Part shown: piece by piece, positions 33,234-43,369 of the stretch
How positions within the stretch are numbered: position 1 is the stretch's first letter
How the letters are laid out: each line of letters opens with the position of its first letter
Assembly: GCF_001761465.1 (NCBI RefSeq)
Contig: NZ_CP017479.1
Coordinates: 806,001 to 870,000 of the forward strand
Source: Flavobacterium gilvum
Lineage (GTDB): Bacteria; Bacteroidota; Bacteroidia; Flavobacteriales; Flavobacteriaceae
DNA: 64,000 bases
Direction of reading: 5' to 3'
The notes under the pieces: model-generated
Told to the model about the DNA's origin: nothing
The model's database searches: none
What the model saw: only the letters and a program-made list of their open reading frames with translations
Program-made: the position numbers and the translations under genes

Positions 33234-34748
33234 ATGGATTATTTAGCTATTTTTCTTGCCTTGACTCCTGTTGTTCTTTTAATAATTTTACTTGGTTTTC
33301 TAAAAATTCCCGGAGACAAAAGTGCTTTTTATACCTTAATAGTCACTATACTTTTGGCAATATTTGGGTTTAATTTTTCAACACCTTCAATAGGACTTTC
33401 AATACTATATGGAACCTTAAAGGCAATTTTCCCTATCATTTTAATCATAATAATGGCCATTTACAGTTATAATGTTTTGGTTTTTACCCAAAAAATGGAG
33501 GTACTAAAATTTCAGTTTTCAAATATTTCCACAGACAAAAGCATTCAGGTTTTACTACTGACATGGGGTTTTGGAGGATTACTTGAAGGTATGGCTGGTT
33601 TTGGGACAGCAGTCGCGATACCTGCAGCTATTCTGATTGGTTTGGGATACAAACCGTTGTTTTCAGCATTGGTCAGTTTGCTGTCCAATAGTGTTCCCAC
33701 TGCTTTTGGTGCCGTTGGAATACCTGTAAAAGCGATTGCCATAGAAATTGGACATCCTGATTTACAGCATTTAGGAAGCGAAGTTGTTTTTCAATTGATT
33801 CCGCTGATGATTATTATTCCATTTATCATTGTTACTCTAACAGATCCAAGTTTAAAATCATTGTCGAAAAACATTGCTTTAAGTTTGGTTGTAGGAGTAG
33901 TATCTATCGCCGTGCAATATTTCTCGGTTATCTATATCGGGATAGAAACACCAGCAGTGTTGGGAAGCATAGCCTCTATTATTGTAATTGTGATTTGGGC
34001 AAAATTAACCGCCAAAAAGACTGACGAAAAACCCTTGGAAACCAAAAGCACAAAAGAAATAATGAACGCATGGGCTGTCTATGGATTGATTCTGCTGTTT
34101 ATTATTGGTACGAGTCCTTTATTCAACAGCTTCAGAACTTTTCTTCAAACTATAGCTGCAACTCCAATAAACCTAACCATTAACGGATCTGAAAAAACCA
34201 TAAAAATATTTTGGCTGACCGATGGTGGTCTTTTATTATTTCTGGGTTCCGTTATTGGGGGATTATTACAAGGGGCAAAATTAAAAGAGCTTTTTCAGGT
34301 TCTTGGAAAAACACTTTTGCAATTAAAAAAAACTTATATAACCGTAATCAGTCTTATTGTGCTTTCTACCATAATGGATTTGTCGGGTATGGTTGTCGTA
34401 TTGGGTACTGCAATTGCCGCTACAACAGGTGCATTTTACCCGCTATTTGCCCCGGCTATAGGCTGTCTGGGTGCATTTTTGACCGGAAGTGACACTTCTT
34501 CCAATATATTATTTGGTAAACTTCAGGCGCATGTCGCCCAACAAATTGGAGGCGAACCCAGTTGGTTTGCAGCAGCAAATACAGTGGGAGCTACAGGTGG
34601 AAAAATCATCTCGCCTCAAAGTATTGCCATTGCAACTTCGGCCTGTAATCAGCAGGGAAAAGAAGGAGATATTATGAAAAAAGCATTACCTTATGCCATT
34701 TTTTATATAATTGTCGCCGGTTTAATGGTGTATTTCTTTGGCAAATAA
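33234..34748 (+). CDS. lldP: L-lactate permease family transporter
   Basis: 504 residues with 12 or more membrane segments; the conserved loops GFGGLLEGMAGFGTAVAIPAAILI, LSNSVPTAFGAVGIPV and FLTGSDTSSNILFGKLQ are those of the LctP/LldP family. It takes up lactate (and glycolate) with protons at the inner membrane. The next gene, 20 bp away, is a D-lactate dehydrogenase, so the two form a lactate-use unit. Confidence 0.93.
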   Translation: MDYLAIFLALTPVVLLIILLGFLKIPGDKSAFYTLIVTILLAIFGFNFSTPSIGLSILYGTLKAIFPIILIIIMAIYSYNVLVFTQKMEVLKFQFSNISTDKSIQVLLLTWGFGGLLEGMAGFGTAVAIPAAILIGLGYKPLFSALVSLLSNSVPTAFGAVGIPVKAIAIEIGHPDLQHLGSEVVFQLIPLMIIIPFIIVTLTDPSLKSLSKNIALSLVVGVVSIAVQYFSVIYIGIETPAVLGSIASIIVIVIWAKLTAKKTDEKPLETKSTKEIMNAWAVYGLILLFIIGTSPLFNSFRTFLQTIAATPINLTINGSEKTIKIFWLTDGGLLLFLGSVIGGLLQGAKLKELFQVLGKTLLQLKKTYITVISLIVLSTIMDLSGMVVVLGTAIAATTGAFYPLFAPAIGCLGAFLTGSDTSSNILFGKLQAHVAQQIGGEPSWFAAANTVGATGGKIISPQSIAIATSACNQQGKEGDIMKKALPYAIFYIIVAGLMVYFFGK

Positions 34749-34768
34749 ACATTTAAAATATTATTGCT

Positions 34769-36874
34769 ATGTTAGCTCCTTCTTATCAAAAGTTAAAAGA
34801 CATTTTATCCGTCACTATTGATTCTAAACGTATTTTGACAAATCCTTTGCAAACTCTTGCTTATGGAACTGATGCCAGTTTTTACAGACTAATTCCGAAA
34901 ATTGTCATCCTCGCGCACAATGAAGCCGAAGTTATCGAAATTATAAAACAAGCCAAGAAGCTAGACATTGCTCTGACCTTTCGTGCTGCAGGAACCAGTT
35001 TATCCGGTCAGGCCATTACCGATTCGGTTTTGGTAGTAGCCACACACGGCTGGAAAAACTTTGAACTTTTAGAGGAAAATAAAAAAATAAAATTGGAACC
35101 TGGAATTGTAGGAGCAAGAGCCAACACTTTTCTAGCTCCGCACGGATTGAAAATTGGGCCTGATCCTGCTTCAATTGGTGCTTGTATGATTGGCGGAATT
35201 GTCGCCAATAACGCCAGCGGAATGTGTTGCGGAACTGCTCAAAACTCATATCAGACCATCGCCGATATCCGAATTGTATTGCACGACGGAACTGTTCTTG
35301 ACACCGCCGACGCGAAAAGTGTAGATGCTTTCAAAAAAAATCAAACTGATTTAATTCAGGAAATAGAAAATCTTAGAGATCAAATTAAAAGTGATGAGAC
35401 GCTTTATAACCAAATCAAAAATAAATTTAAAATAAAAAACACAACGGGTTACAGCATCAATGCTCTGGTCGATTATCAGGATTCTATCGAAATCATCAAA
35501 CATTTGATGGTGGGCTCTGAGGGGACCTTGGCTTTTATTTCAAATGTGACTTTCAAAACCATCATTGACGAAAAACACAAATCCTGTTCTTTGATTTTTT
35601 TCAATACAATTAAGGATGCTTGCAACGCCACTATTTTACTGAAATCGGCACCGGTCGCAGCAGTAGAATTGTTAGATCGTGAATCCATTCGCTCTGTCGA
35701 AAATGATGATGATGCGCCCGCATATTTCAAAACACTTCCCGAATCAGCCTGTGCTTTATTGGTAGAATGCAGAGACAATGATGTGACTGTTTTAAAAGAA
35801 AAACAAGATGCCATCAGACTGCAGATTCAGTCCATCCCTACATACACCAATTACGAATTTACTAGCAATCCCAAACAATATTATTTTAACTGGAAAGCCC
35901 GAAAAGGCTTGTTGCCAACAGTAGGTGGTTTACGAAAAAACGGAACAACAGTAATCATTGAAGATGTTGCTTTTCCCCTACCACAACTAGCCGATGCCTG
36001 TTTGGAATTGAAGGATTTATTCAAGAAATACGAATATCATGATGCGGTTTTGTTTGGTCATGCGTTGGAAGGAAACCTGCACTTTGTTTTCTCGCAAGAC
36101 TTTTCGAATCAAGCCGAAGTCGATCGATATGAAAAACTAATGTCGGAATTGGCTGTTTTGGTGGTCGATCGTTTCAACGGTTCCTTAAAAGCAGAACACG
36201 GAACCGGTCGTAACATGGCTCCATTTGTGGAAAAAGAATGGGGAGCTACCGCTTACGAAATCATGAAACGTATCAAAAATATATTTGATCCAAACAATAA
36301 AATCAATCCAGACGTATTAATAAATCCCGATCCAAAAGCACATCTCAAAAACTTAAAACCAATGCCCGAATCCCACGCCATTGTGGACAAATGCATGGAA
36401 TGTGGATTTTGTGAACCACATTGCGTTTCCGAAGGATTGACATTATCGCCAAGACAACGCATCGTGATTGCACGAGAAATCAGCCGATTGGAAGAATCAC
36501 ATGATAACCCTCAACGACTGGCCGACATCCGAAAAGATGTCACTTATCAACTGGACGAAACTTGTGCTACAGATGGACTTTGTGCCTTGGCTTGTCCCGT
36601 ACATATCGATACCGGAAAATTTGTAAAAACCTGGCGTGCCAATGAGCTAAATGACAGTAACAAAAAAGCAGGTGCTTTCATTGGTTCACACATGGCAGAA
36701 ACCACTGCAGTTATGAGAACTGGACTAAAAATGGTTTCCTTTTTTCATTCCTTATTTGGAACTAAAATCATGACAACATTGTCCAACGGATTCCATTTTA
36801 TTTCATTTGGAAAAGTGCCAAAATGGATTCCCGAAATGCCAAAAGGTGCTAATAAAATTAACACTAAAAATTGA
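34769..36874 (+). CDS. D-lactate dehydrogenase-like FAD / 4Fe-4S subunit (N-terminal part of a split gene)
   Basis: 701 residues. FAD_binding_4 domain (about 40-185, with FRAAGTSLSGQAITDSVLVV), FAD-oxidase C domain (about 215-480, with VLFGHALEGNLHFVFS and KAEHGTGRNMAPFVEKEWG) and two ferredoxin-like clusters (CMECGFCEPHC at about 544-554; CATDGLCALACPV at about 600-612). In relatives this continues into two cysteine-rich CCG domains in one chain of about 930 residues. Here the frame ends after PKGANKINTKN and the CCG part is a separate gene 170 bp on, beyond an inverted repeat. Oxidises D-lactate (or a related 2-hydroxyacid) at the membrane. Confidence 0.88.
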   Translation: MLAPSYQKLKDILSVTIDSKRILTNPLQTLAYGTDASFYRLIPKIVILAHNEAEVIEIIKQAKKLDIALTFRAAGTSLSGQAITDSVLVVATHGWKNFELLEENKKIKLEPGIVGARANTFLAPHGLKIGPDPASIGACMIGGIVANNASGMCCGTAQNSYQTIADIRIVLHDGTVLDTADAKSVDAFKKNQTDLIQEIENLRDQIKSDETLYNQIKNKFKIKNTTGYSINALVDYQDSIEIIKHLMVGSEGTLAFISNVTFKTIIDEKHKSCSLIFFNTIKDACNATILLKSAPVAAVELLDRESIRSVENDDDAPAYFKTLPESACALLVECRDNDVTVLKEKQDAIRLQIQSIPTYTNYEFTSNPKQYYFNWKARKGLLPTVGGLRKNGTTVIIEDVAFPLPQLADACLELKDLFKKYEYHDAVLFGHALEGNLHFVFSQDFSNQAEVDRYEKLMSELAVLVVDRFNGSLKAEHGTGRNMAPFVEKEWGATAYEIMKRIKNIFDPNNKINPDVLINPDPKAHLKNLKPMPESHAIVDKCMECGFCEPHCVSEGLTLSPRQRIVIAREISRLEESHDNPQRLADIRKDVTYQLDETCATDGLCALACPVHIDTGKFVKTWRANELNDSNKKAGAFIGSHMAETTAVMRTGLKMVSFFHSLFGTKIMTTLSNGFHFISFGKVPKWIPEMPKGANKINTKN

Positions 36875-36917
36875 TTTTTTATGGTTCTAATTTTTATACG
36901 ATAAGTCGAAAAATAAA

Positions 36918-37002
36918 TTAACCGCAAATTCGCAAATTTTCAATTTAAAATACTTGAAAAGTTTAGATACGGTTCAAAAAGTAATTTGCGAATTTGCGGT
37001 AA
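36918..37002. repeat. Inverted repeat splitting the D-lactate dehydrogenase
   Basis: TTAACCGCAAATTCGCAAAT (36918-) mirrors ATTTGCGAATTTGCGGTAA (36984-37002) with a single-base indel over 20 bp. It lies between the two halves of what is normally one gene. Same word family as 58238-58386. Confidence 0.8.
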
Positions 37003-37044
37003 CTTTAAAAAACAATCTGCGGTCAAACCTTCAATTAATAAGCA

Positions 37045-37761
37045 ATGAATATAACAGTTGATTTAAAAGTAGTTTACTTCCCATCTTGCATCAACAGAAG
37101 CATGGGCAAAAATAGTTTTCAAAATTCAGACGATTTGCAATTAACTGCGCTTACTCATCAATTATTGATTCGTGCCGGATTTACCATAATTTATCCCGAA
37201 TCCGTAGACAGCCATTGCTGTGGTATGCCTTTTTCGAGTAAAGGTTTTGCCGAAGCCAATCATGCACAATCTGAAGCATTGGAAACTGCATTACTAAAAG
37301 CTTCCGAAAACGGAAAATATCCTGTTTTGTACGACATGAGTCCGTGTTTTTACCATTCGAAAGAAGAATTTTCCAAAACTCTGAAAATAGTAGATCCCAT
37401 CGAATTTATGCTTGATTATGTCATGCCGCAATTGACTGTAAAAAACAAAAAAGAAACTGTTACAATTTTCCCTGTTTGTTCTGTGAAAAAAATTGGCAAA
37501 ACAGAACAATTGGTTGCCTTATCAAAATTGTGCGCTGATAAAGTTACCCTTATTGACAGCAATTGCTGTGGTTTTGCAGGAGATAGAGGTTTCCTGATTC
37601 CGGAATTGAACGAACACGGATTGCGTGAATTAAAAGCTCAAATTCCTGCCAATTGTAAAGAAGGTTTTTCTACAAGCCGAACCTGTGAAATCGGACTCGA
37701 AAAAATGAGTGGCATTGATTTTAAATCTATTTTTTATCTGATTGAGGAAGTGACGAGGTAG
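37045..37761 (+). CDS. D-lactate dehydrogenase-like CCG-domain subunit (C-terminal part of a split gene)
   Basis: 238 residues holding two CCG (cysteine-rich, GlcF/HdrB-like) domains: FPSCINRSMG, SHCCGMPF and DMSPCFYH in the first; FPVCSVKKIG, NCCGFAGDRGF and TSRTCEIGL in the second. These bind an additional Fe-S or electron-transfer site at the end of long D-lactate dehydrogenases. The frame differs from the upstream half. All motif cysteines are intact, so the two halves may still work as separate subunits. The ATG at 37045 is the first in frame. Confidence 0.85.
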   Translation: MNITVDLKVVYFPSCINRSMGKNSFQNSDDLQLTALTHQLLIRAGFTIIYPESVDSHCCGMPFSSKGFAEANHAQSEALETALLKASENGKYPVLYDMSPCFYHSKEEFSKTLKIVDPIEFMLDYVMPQLTVKNKKETVTIFPVCSVKKIGKTEQLVALSKLCADKVTLIDSNCCGFAGDRGFLIPELNEHGLRELKAQIPANCKEGFSTSRTCEIGLEKMSGIDFKSIFYLIEEVTR

Positions 37762-37784
37762 GGAGTTTTAAAACAAAAGATTCC

Positions 37785-40700
37785 CTACTCCCCTCCCAAC
37801 AACTGCATAAATTCCAAAGCCGTCCTAGTATTCTTAACATTATCAAAAGTCAATAAAAGTCTCAGTCCGGCTGGAGTTTGTTTTTCCTTCATCACACAAA
37901 TATTACTATGCGTTTGCACAAACTGAATTACTTTATGGAAACGTTTTGAATGATAGAAATCCGATTGCTGATCGGAAACAAAATAGCCAATCATCTTGCC
38001 TTTCTTCATCACCAATTTTTCAATTCCAACGCGAGTGGCAATCCATTTGATGCGGATGCTGTTCATTAAAGCAAGTGCTCTTGGTGGCATTGGGCCAAAA
38101 CGGTCAATCAGTTTGTTTTGAAAAACAATCAGTTCTTCTTCGTTTTTCACGTCGGCCAATTCGTTGTACAAACTCAAACGCTCCGTGACATTATTGATAT
38201 ATTCATCTGAAAACAACAACTCAAAATCGGTGTCGATTTGCAGGTCTTTTACATATTCTTTGGTCTCGATATTATTTTCTTCGGGATATAAATCCTTAAA
38301 TTCGTTTTCCTTCAATTCCTCGATGGCTTCGTTCATGATTTTTTGATACGTATCAAAACCTATGTCGTTGATGAAACCACTTTGTTCTCCTCCCAATAAA
38401 TCTCCTGCACCACGAATTTCCAGATCTTTCATCGCAATGTTCAAACCGCTTCCCAATTCGCTGAATTGTTCCAACGCCTGGATTCGTTTTCGGGCATCAT
38501 CGGTCATGTGCGAATACGGCGGACAGATGAAATAACAAAACGCTTTCTTGTTGCTTCGACCCACACGGCCTCTCATTTGATGCAAATCAGACAAGCCGAA
38601 ATTATTGGCATTATTGATAAAAATAGTATTCGCATTCGGAACGTCCAAACCACTTTCGATGATTGTTGTTGCCACCAAAACATCAAATTCGCCATTCATA
38701 AAGGCGAGCATTAATTCTTCCAATTTACCGCCATCCATTTGTCCGTGTCCAATTCCCACGCGCGCGCTAGGAACCAAACGCTGAACCATTCCGGCAATTT
38801 CCTTGATGTTTTCTATTCGGTTATTGATAAAGAAAACCTGTCCGTTGCGCTGAATTTCATACGAAATCGCATCCCGAATCAGTTCTTCATTAAACCCAAC
38901 TACATTGGTTTCTATAGGATAACGATTGGGCGGAGGCGTTGTAATCACCGATAAATCACGCGCTGCCATCAACGAAAACTGCAACGTTCTCGGAATCGGT
39001 GTTGCCGTCAAAGTCAAGGTATCGACATTGGCCGCTATCGTTTTTAATTTGTCTTTTACATTAACCCCAAATTTCTGTTCCTCATCAACAATCAACAAAC
39101 CAAGATCTTTGAAAACCACATTTTTGTTGACCAATTGATGTGTCCCAATAACAATATCAAGTTTTCCTTCGGCGAGTTGTTTTAAGGTTTCCGTTTTTTG
39201 TTTTGCAGTTCTGAAACGGTTCAAATAGCCAATAGAAACCGGCATATCTTTTAGCCTTTCGCTAAAAGTACGATAATGCTGGTAGGCCAAAATAGTCGTG
39301 GGGACGAGAATTGCGACTTGTTTACTATTGTCAACAGCCTTGAAAGCTGCACGAATAGCCACTTCGGTTTTACCAAATCCCACATCACCACAAACCAAAC
39401 GATCCATAGGACGCTCGCTTTCCATGTCGGCTTTGACTTCCTGAGTTGATTTGATTTGGTCAGGAGTGTCTTCGTAAATAAACGAACTTTCCAATTCGTT
39501 TTGCAGATAACTATCAGGAGCAAATTGGAATCCTTTTTCCAGTCGGCGCTTGGCATACAATTGAATCAAATTGAATGCTATGTGTTTAACCCTTGCTTTG
39601 GTTTTCTGTTTTAAAGTCTTCCACGCACTAGAACCTAATTTATAAATTTTGGGTGGCGTTCCGTCTTTTCCGTTGTATTTCGAAATCTTATGCAGCGAGT
39701 GAATACTCACGTACACAATATCATTATCGGCATACACCAACTTGATGGCTTCCTGCGTTTTTCCTTCGACCTGAATTTTTTGCAAACCACCAAACTTCCC
39801 TATTCCGTGATCGATATGCGTTACATAATCACCTACGGACAAAGTGGTGAGTTCCTTTAATGTTAAATTTTGTTTCTTCGAATAACCGTTTTTGATGCTG
39901 AATTTATGATAGCGTTCAAAAATCTGATGGTCGGTATAACAACAAATCTGGTTTTCCTGATCGATAAATCCTTGATAAAGTGGCAAAACAATGGTGTTGT
40001 ATTGCTTGCGGATATTCTCGGAATTGGCTTCATCCAAAGATTCAAATATATCGTGAAAACGTTTAGTTTGCGCCTCATTCGAACAAAATAGATAATTTTG
40101 GTAGCCGTTAAAATGGTTGTCGCTCAAATTATTTAGCAACATATCAAATTGCTTGTTAAACGACGGTTGTGGCTGAATGTGAAATTCAAATTTCTTGGTC
40201 GTTTTAAAAACCGGCTTGGAATTGAATTCCACAATCGAAAAATCCAACGCCCGCTTGACAAATTCCTTTTGACCCAAAAATAATTGCTCTGGCGTGGCGT
40301 GCTTAATATCTTTGGACAATTTCTCAAAAGCTTCTTCGGCTTTGCCAAATTGCTTATCCAATTCGTATAAAAGATTCTCGGTATTTTGAAAAAACAAAAC
40401 CGTGCTTTCGGCTATATAATCCAAGAAACTCTCTCGGTTTTCCTGAAAAACTTTATTCTCGACATTCGGAATAATGGTGATTTTTTTCTTTTTGTCCAAT
40501 GACAATTGGCTTCCAACGTCAAAAGTTCGGATGCTTTCAACTTCATTTCCGAAAAATTCTATTCGATACGGATTGTCATTCGAAAACGAAAACACATCGA
40601 CAATTCCTCCACGAACGGAGAATTCACCGGGTTCTGTGATAAAGTCAACCCTTTTGAATTCGTATTCAAACAGTACTTCGTTCAGGAAATCAATCGAAAT

Positions 40701-41153
40701 TTTATCGCCTACGGTAACTTTGAGCGTATTTTTATCCAAATTTTGGCGTGTCACCACTTTTTCAAAAAGAGCCTCCGGATACGTAACAATAACTGCGGGT
40801 TTCTTGCGGGAATTGATTCGATTCAAAACCTCAGCGCGAAGCAAAACATTAGCATTGTCGGTTTCCTCAATTTGATACGGACGACGAAAAGATCCGGGAT
40901 AAAACAACACATCCTGCTCGCCTATCATTTGTTCCAAATCGTTCAAATAATAAGCCGCTTCTTCTTTATTGTTCAAAACTACCAAAAAAGGAAGTTCTGC
41001 TTTTTTAAAAACCGACTGAATTACAAAAGAGGTCGCTGATCCCAACAAACCTTCCAATTGTATTTTTACCTGATTATTTTCCTGCAAACGGGCTGCAATC
41101 TGAGTCGTTTTTGGAGAAGAATCATAAACCGAATATATAGTAGCCTTACTCAA
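37785..41153 (-). CDS. mfd: Transcription-repair coupling factor Mfd
   Basis: 1122 residues. Displaces RNA polymerase stalled at DNA damage and recruits UvrA. UvrB-like N-terminal domains (about 1-400, with VLFYPGSFRRPYQIEETDNANVLLRAE and EFSVRGGIVDVF), the RNAP-interacting CarD-type domain (GDYVTHIDHGIGKF), SF2 helicase motifs (Walker A GDVGFGKTE, DEEQ box VDEEQKFG, QMRGRVGRS) and the C-terminal TRCF domain. The start is TTG (41151-41153), overlapping the stop region of the upstream lipoprotein gene by 8 bp; no suitable ATG is near. The start MSKATIYSVYDSSPK fits relatives as I recall them. Confidence 0.96.
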   Translation of the reverse strand: MSKATIYSVYDSSPKTTQIAARLQENNQVKIQLEGLLGSATSFVIQSVFKKAELPFLVVLNNKEEAAYYLNDLEQMIGEQDVLFYPGSFRRPYQIEETDNANVLLRAEVLNRINSRKKPAVIVTYPEALFEKVVTRQNLDKNTLKVTVGDKISIDFLNEVLFEYEFKRVDFITEPGEFSVRGGIVDVFSFSNDNPYRIEFFGNEVESIRTFDVGSQLSLDKKKKITIIPNVENKVFQENRESFLDYIAESTVLFFQNTENLLYELDKQFGKAEEAFEKLSKDIKHATPEQLFLGQKEFVKRALDFSIVEFNSKPVFKTTKKFEFHIQPQPSFNKQFDMLLNNLSDNHFNGYQNYLFCSNEAQTKRFHDIFESLDEANSENIRKQYNTIVLPLYQGFIDQENQICCYTDHQIFERYHKFSIKNGYSKKQNLTLKELTTLSVGDYVTHIDHGIGKFGGLQKIQVEGKTQEAIKLVYADNDIVYVSIHSLHKISKYNGKDGTPPKIYKLGSSAWKTLKQKTKARVKHIAFNLIQLYAKRRLEKGFQFAPDSYLQNELESSFIYEDTPDQIKSTQEVKADMESERPMDRLVCGDVGFGKTEVAIRAAFKAVDNSKQVAILVPTTILAYQHYRTFSERLKDMPVSIGYLNRFRTAKQKTETLKQLAEGKLDIVIGTHQLVNKNVVFKDLGLLIVDEEQKFGVNVKDKLKTIAANVDTLTLTATPIPRTLQFSLMAARDLSVITTPPPNRYPIETNVVGFNEELIRDAISYEIQRNGQVFFINNRIENIKEIAGMVQRLVPSARVGIGHGQMDGGKLEELMLAFMNGEFDVLVATTIIESGLDVPNANTIFINNANNFGLSDLHQMRGRVGRSNKKAFCYFICPPYSHMTDDARKRIQALEQFSELGSGLNIAMKDLEIRGAGDLLGGEQSGFINDIGFDTYQKIMNEAIEELKENEFKDLYPEENNIETKEYVKDLQIDTDFELLFSDEYINNVTERLSLYNELADVKNEEELIVFQNKLIDRFGPMPPRALALMNSIRIKWIATRVGIEKLVMKKGKMIGYFVSDQQSDFYHSKRFHKVIQFVQTHSNICVMKEKQTPAGLRLLLTFDNVKNTRTALEFMQLLGGE

Positions 41154-41820
41154 CGCGTGGTTCGTTTTGGTTTTTTGGACTCGGTGTACTTCCTGGATTT
41201 ACCGGTGTTGCCTGATTCACTTGTGGTGCAGGATTTCCAGGCATAACTGGACTTCCCGCCTGAATTGCTCGTGTGGTATCGAGCATCATTAATAATTCTG
41301 ACTCCCCAATTTCCATCGGGATTTTGTTTTTTTCCACGATTTTATCCATTTGTCTTTCTAGGGAAACCAATTCCAGATTAATTTCGGCAACAATCTCAGT
41401 CACTTTTTTATCCGAAACTTTATCAAGATTAATATATAAATCCAACATTCGGACTTGTGTGATCAAAGCTGCAATGCGGCTTCGTATCGGCGGAGTATCA
41501 AATTGAGATGGCACATTACTATTCAAAGCCATCACTTTTGTTGATAGTGTTTTGGCTTTCTTTTGAAAAGCAGTAATGGTTTTCTTGGGCTTAATAGCCA
41601 ATTCATCCATAAAATCACGCCATTCGGGCCAAGTCTTCAAAGTAGCTTCTGAAGTAGTGTTGATTGGGCTGTCAAAAAAAATCCACCCTTTATCGATGGT
41701 CTTAAAAATTAATTCTTTCTTTTTGGCATCCCTTATATTATCGGCAAGGCGCTCATCATTTTCTTTACAAGAAAACTGCGCCAAAACCACCAAAAAAATC
41801 AACAGTACTCTATTGTTCAT
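41146..41820 (-). CDS. Hypothetical lipoprotein upstream of mfd
   Basis: 224 residues. Lipoprotein signal MNNRVLLIFLVVLAQFSC with the lipobox Cys at 18, a helical body (about 40-175) and a Pro/Asn/Gln-rich disordered tail (PGNPAPQVNQATPVNPGSTP) to the end. No known domain. It overlaps the mfd start, so the two are probably translated together, but a functional link between an envelope lipoprotein and Mfd is not obvious. Confidence 0.75.
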   Translation of the reverse strand: MNNRVLLIFLVVLAQFSCKENDERLADNIRDAKKKELIFKTIDKGWIFFDSPINTTSEATLKTWPEWRDFMDELAIKPKKTITAFQKKAKTLSTKVMALNSNVPSQFDTPPIRSRIAALITQVRMLDLYINLDKVSDKKVTEIVAEINLELVSLERQMDKIVEKNKIPMEIGESELLMMLDTTRAIQAGSPVMPGNPAPQVNQATPVNPGSTPSPKNQNEPRVE

Positions 41821-41861
41821 CTCCTAAATTATTTGAGCCACAAAGTTACAAAGTAAATTTA

Positions 41862-41897
41862 CAATGACAATTTCAATGACAATATCAATTTCAATTG
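41862..41897. repeat. CAATNN hexamer tandem repeat
   Basis: Six consecutive units of CAATNN (GA, TT, GA, AT, TT, TG as the last two bases), followed by further looser copies to about 41935. Located between the divergent mfd-lipoprotein and tdh genes; it may vary in length. Confidence 0.6.
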
Positions 41898-42031
41898 TAA
41901 TAATAATGAAAATCACAATATCAATAACAAAATCGAAATGTAAAAATTTACGACCTTACGCAAATAAGGTTGTTAATTTTACAATATTCATAAAAAACAA
42001 TAAATTTATATCCTATAATTTGCGAAATCGT

Positions 42032-42039
42032 TATATTTG
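42032..42039 (+). promoter_or_regulatory. -7 box for tdh
   Basis: TATATTTG, 20 nt before the ATG; no -33 TTTG at the usual spacing. Confidence 0.5.
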
Positions 42040-42059
42040 TATTTCAAAAATCATCAAAA

Positions 42060-43022
42060 ATGAATCCAAAAATATTAATAATAGGTGCCTGTGGGCAAAT
42101 TGGAACCGAATTGACCCATGAACTCCGTGCCATTTATGGAACAGACAACGTTATTGCCTCCGATATTCGAAAATTAAATAATGAAGTTGTAAACTCAGGG
42201 CATTTTGAGGTAGTCAACGCTTTGGATTTTAACCAAATTCAACACCTTGTAGAAATTCACCAAATTACAGATGTCTATTTGATGGCTGCTCTGCTCTCTG
42301 CAACTGCTGAGAAAAACCCCGCCTTTGCCTGGGATCTTAATATGAATTCGTTGTTTCATGTTCTTAATTTGGCGAAAGCCGGACAAATCAAAAAAATATT
42401 TTGGCCTTCGAGTATAGCTGTTTTTGGCCCAAACACCCCAAAAGAAAACACCCCGCAATACACCATTATGGAGCCTTCCACCGTATATGGAATCAGCAAA
42501 CAAGCGGGCGAAAGATGGTGCGAATACTACCACAATATGTTTGGCGTCGATGTACGAAGCGTGCGTTACCCAGGATTAATCAGTTGGACCACACCACCAG
42601 GCGGAGGAACAACAGATTATGCCGTAGACATATACCACAAAGCCATTTCTGAAGGAAAATACGAATGTTTCCTGACCTCTGAAACCAAAATGCCAATGAT
42701 GTACATGGACGACGCCATTGCCGCGACCATCAACATTATGAAAGCCCCAGTTGAACAAATCAAGATTCGTTCTTCTTACAATCTTGCTGCCATGAGTTTT
42801 ACCCCAACAGAAATTGCAGCTGAAATCAAAAAACACATCACAGAACTCGAGGTAACTTACGAACCTGACTTCCGTCAAAAAATTGCCGACAGCTGGCCTT
42901 CAAGTATTGACGACAGCTGTGCCCGTGAAGATTGGGGATGGAACCATGAATTTGACCTGGAAATGATGACCGTCGATATGCTAAAAAATCTAGCCCCACA
43001 ATACAATACCGATTTACAATAA
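42060..43022 (+). CDS. tdh: L-threonine 3-dehydrogenase, SDR type
   Basis: 320 residues. Oxidises L-threonine to 2-amino-3-ketobutyrate with NAD in the cytoplasm. Extended SDR features: IIGACGQIGTEL (about 6-17), the SSIAVFG strand and the YGISK catalytic Tyr and Lys (about 143-147). YPGLISWTTPPGGGTTDYAVDIY is characteristic of UDP-galactose-epimerase-like threonine dehydrogenases. It is unrelated to the zinc-dependent E. coli Tdh. The partner Kbl is not in the window. Confidence 0.88.
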   Translation: MNPKILIIGACGQIGTELTHELRAIYGTDNVIASDIRKLNNEVVNSGHFEVVNALDFNQIQHLVEIHQITDVYLMAALLSATAEKNPAFAWDLNMNSLFHVLNLAKAGQIKKIFWPSSIAVFGPNTPKENTPQYTIMEPSTVYGISKQAGERWCEYYHNMFGVDVRSVRYPGLISWTTPPGGGTTDYAVDIYHKAISEGKYECFLTSETKMPMMYMDDAIAATINIMKAPVEQIKIRSSYNLAAMSFTPTEIAAEIKKHITELEVTYEPDFRQKIADSWPSSIDDSCAREDWGWNHEFDLEMMTVDMLKNLAPQYNTDLQ

Positions 43023-43069
43023 ATACAAATTGGACGTGACCCCAAAATGTCATTAAATAAAAGATTGCT

Positions 43070-43178
43070 GATTTTTGATTAACGATTTTTGATTTAAGAA
43101 GTAGGAAAAAACACAAAACAGAGCGTCTAATTATTTAGTCACACCAAATCTGAAATCGACAATCGTTAATCAAAAATC
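43070..43178. repeat. Inverted repeat after tdh
   Basis: GATTTTTGATTAACGATT (43070-43087) is the exact reverse complement of 43161-43178; looser pairing extends further. The rest of the 347-bp gap to 43369 is AT-rich without a clear promoter or gene. Confidence 0.7.
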
Positions 43179-43369
43179 TAAAATCTCTTACCCTCACGCA
43201 ACTTCAGTACACCCAAGCACTACATCGTTTGACTAAACCATTTCCATAAAAAAAACAATTCTTAAATAACTATTCATTAATTATCTCCTCAGATTTTTAC
43301 CAATTATATACCTGTTTTTAAAGGTGTTTTAACTAAATTGCAGTTAGAAACAAATTATTATAAAAGGGT

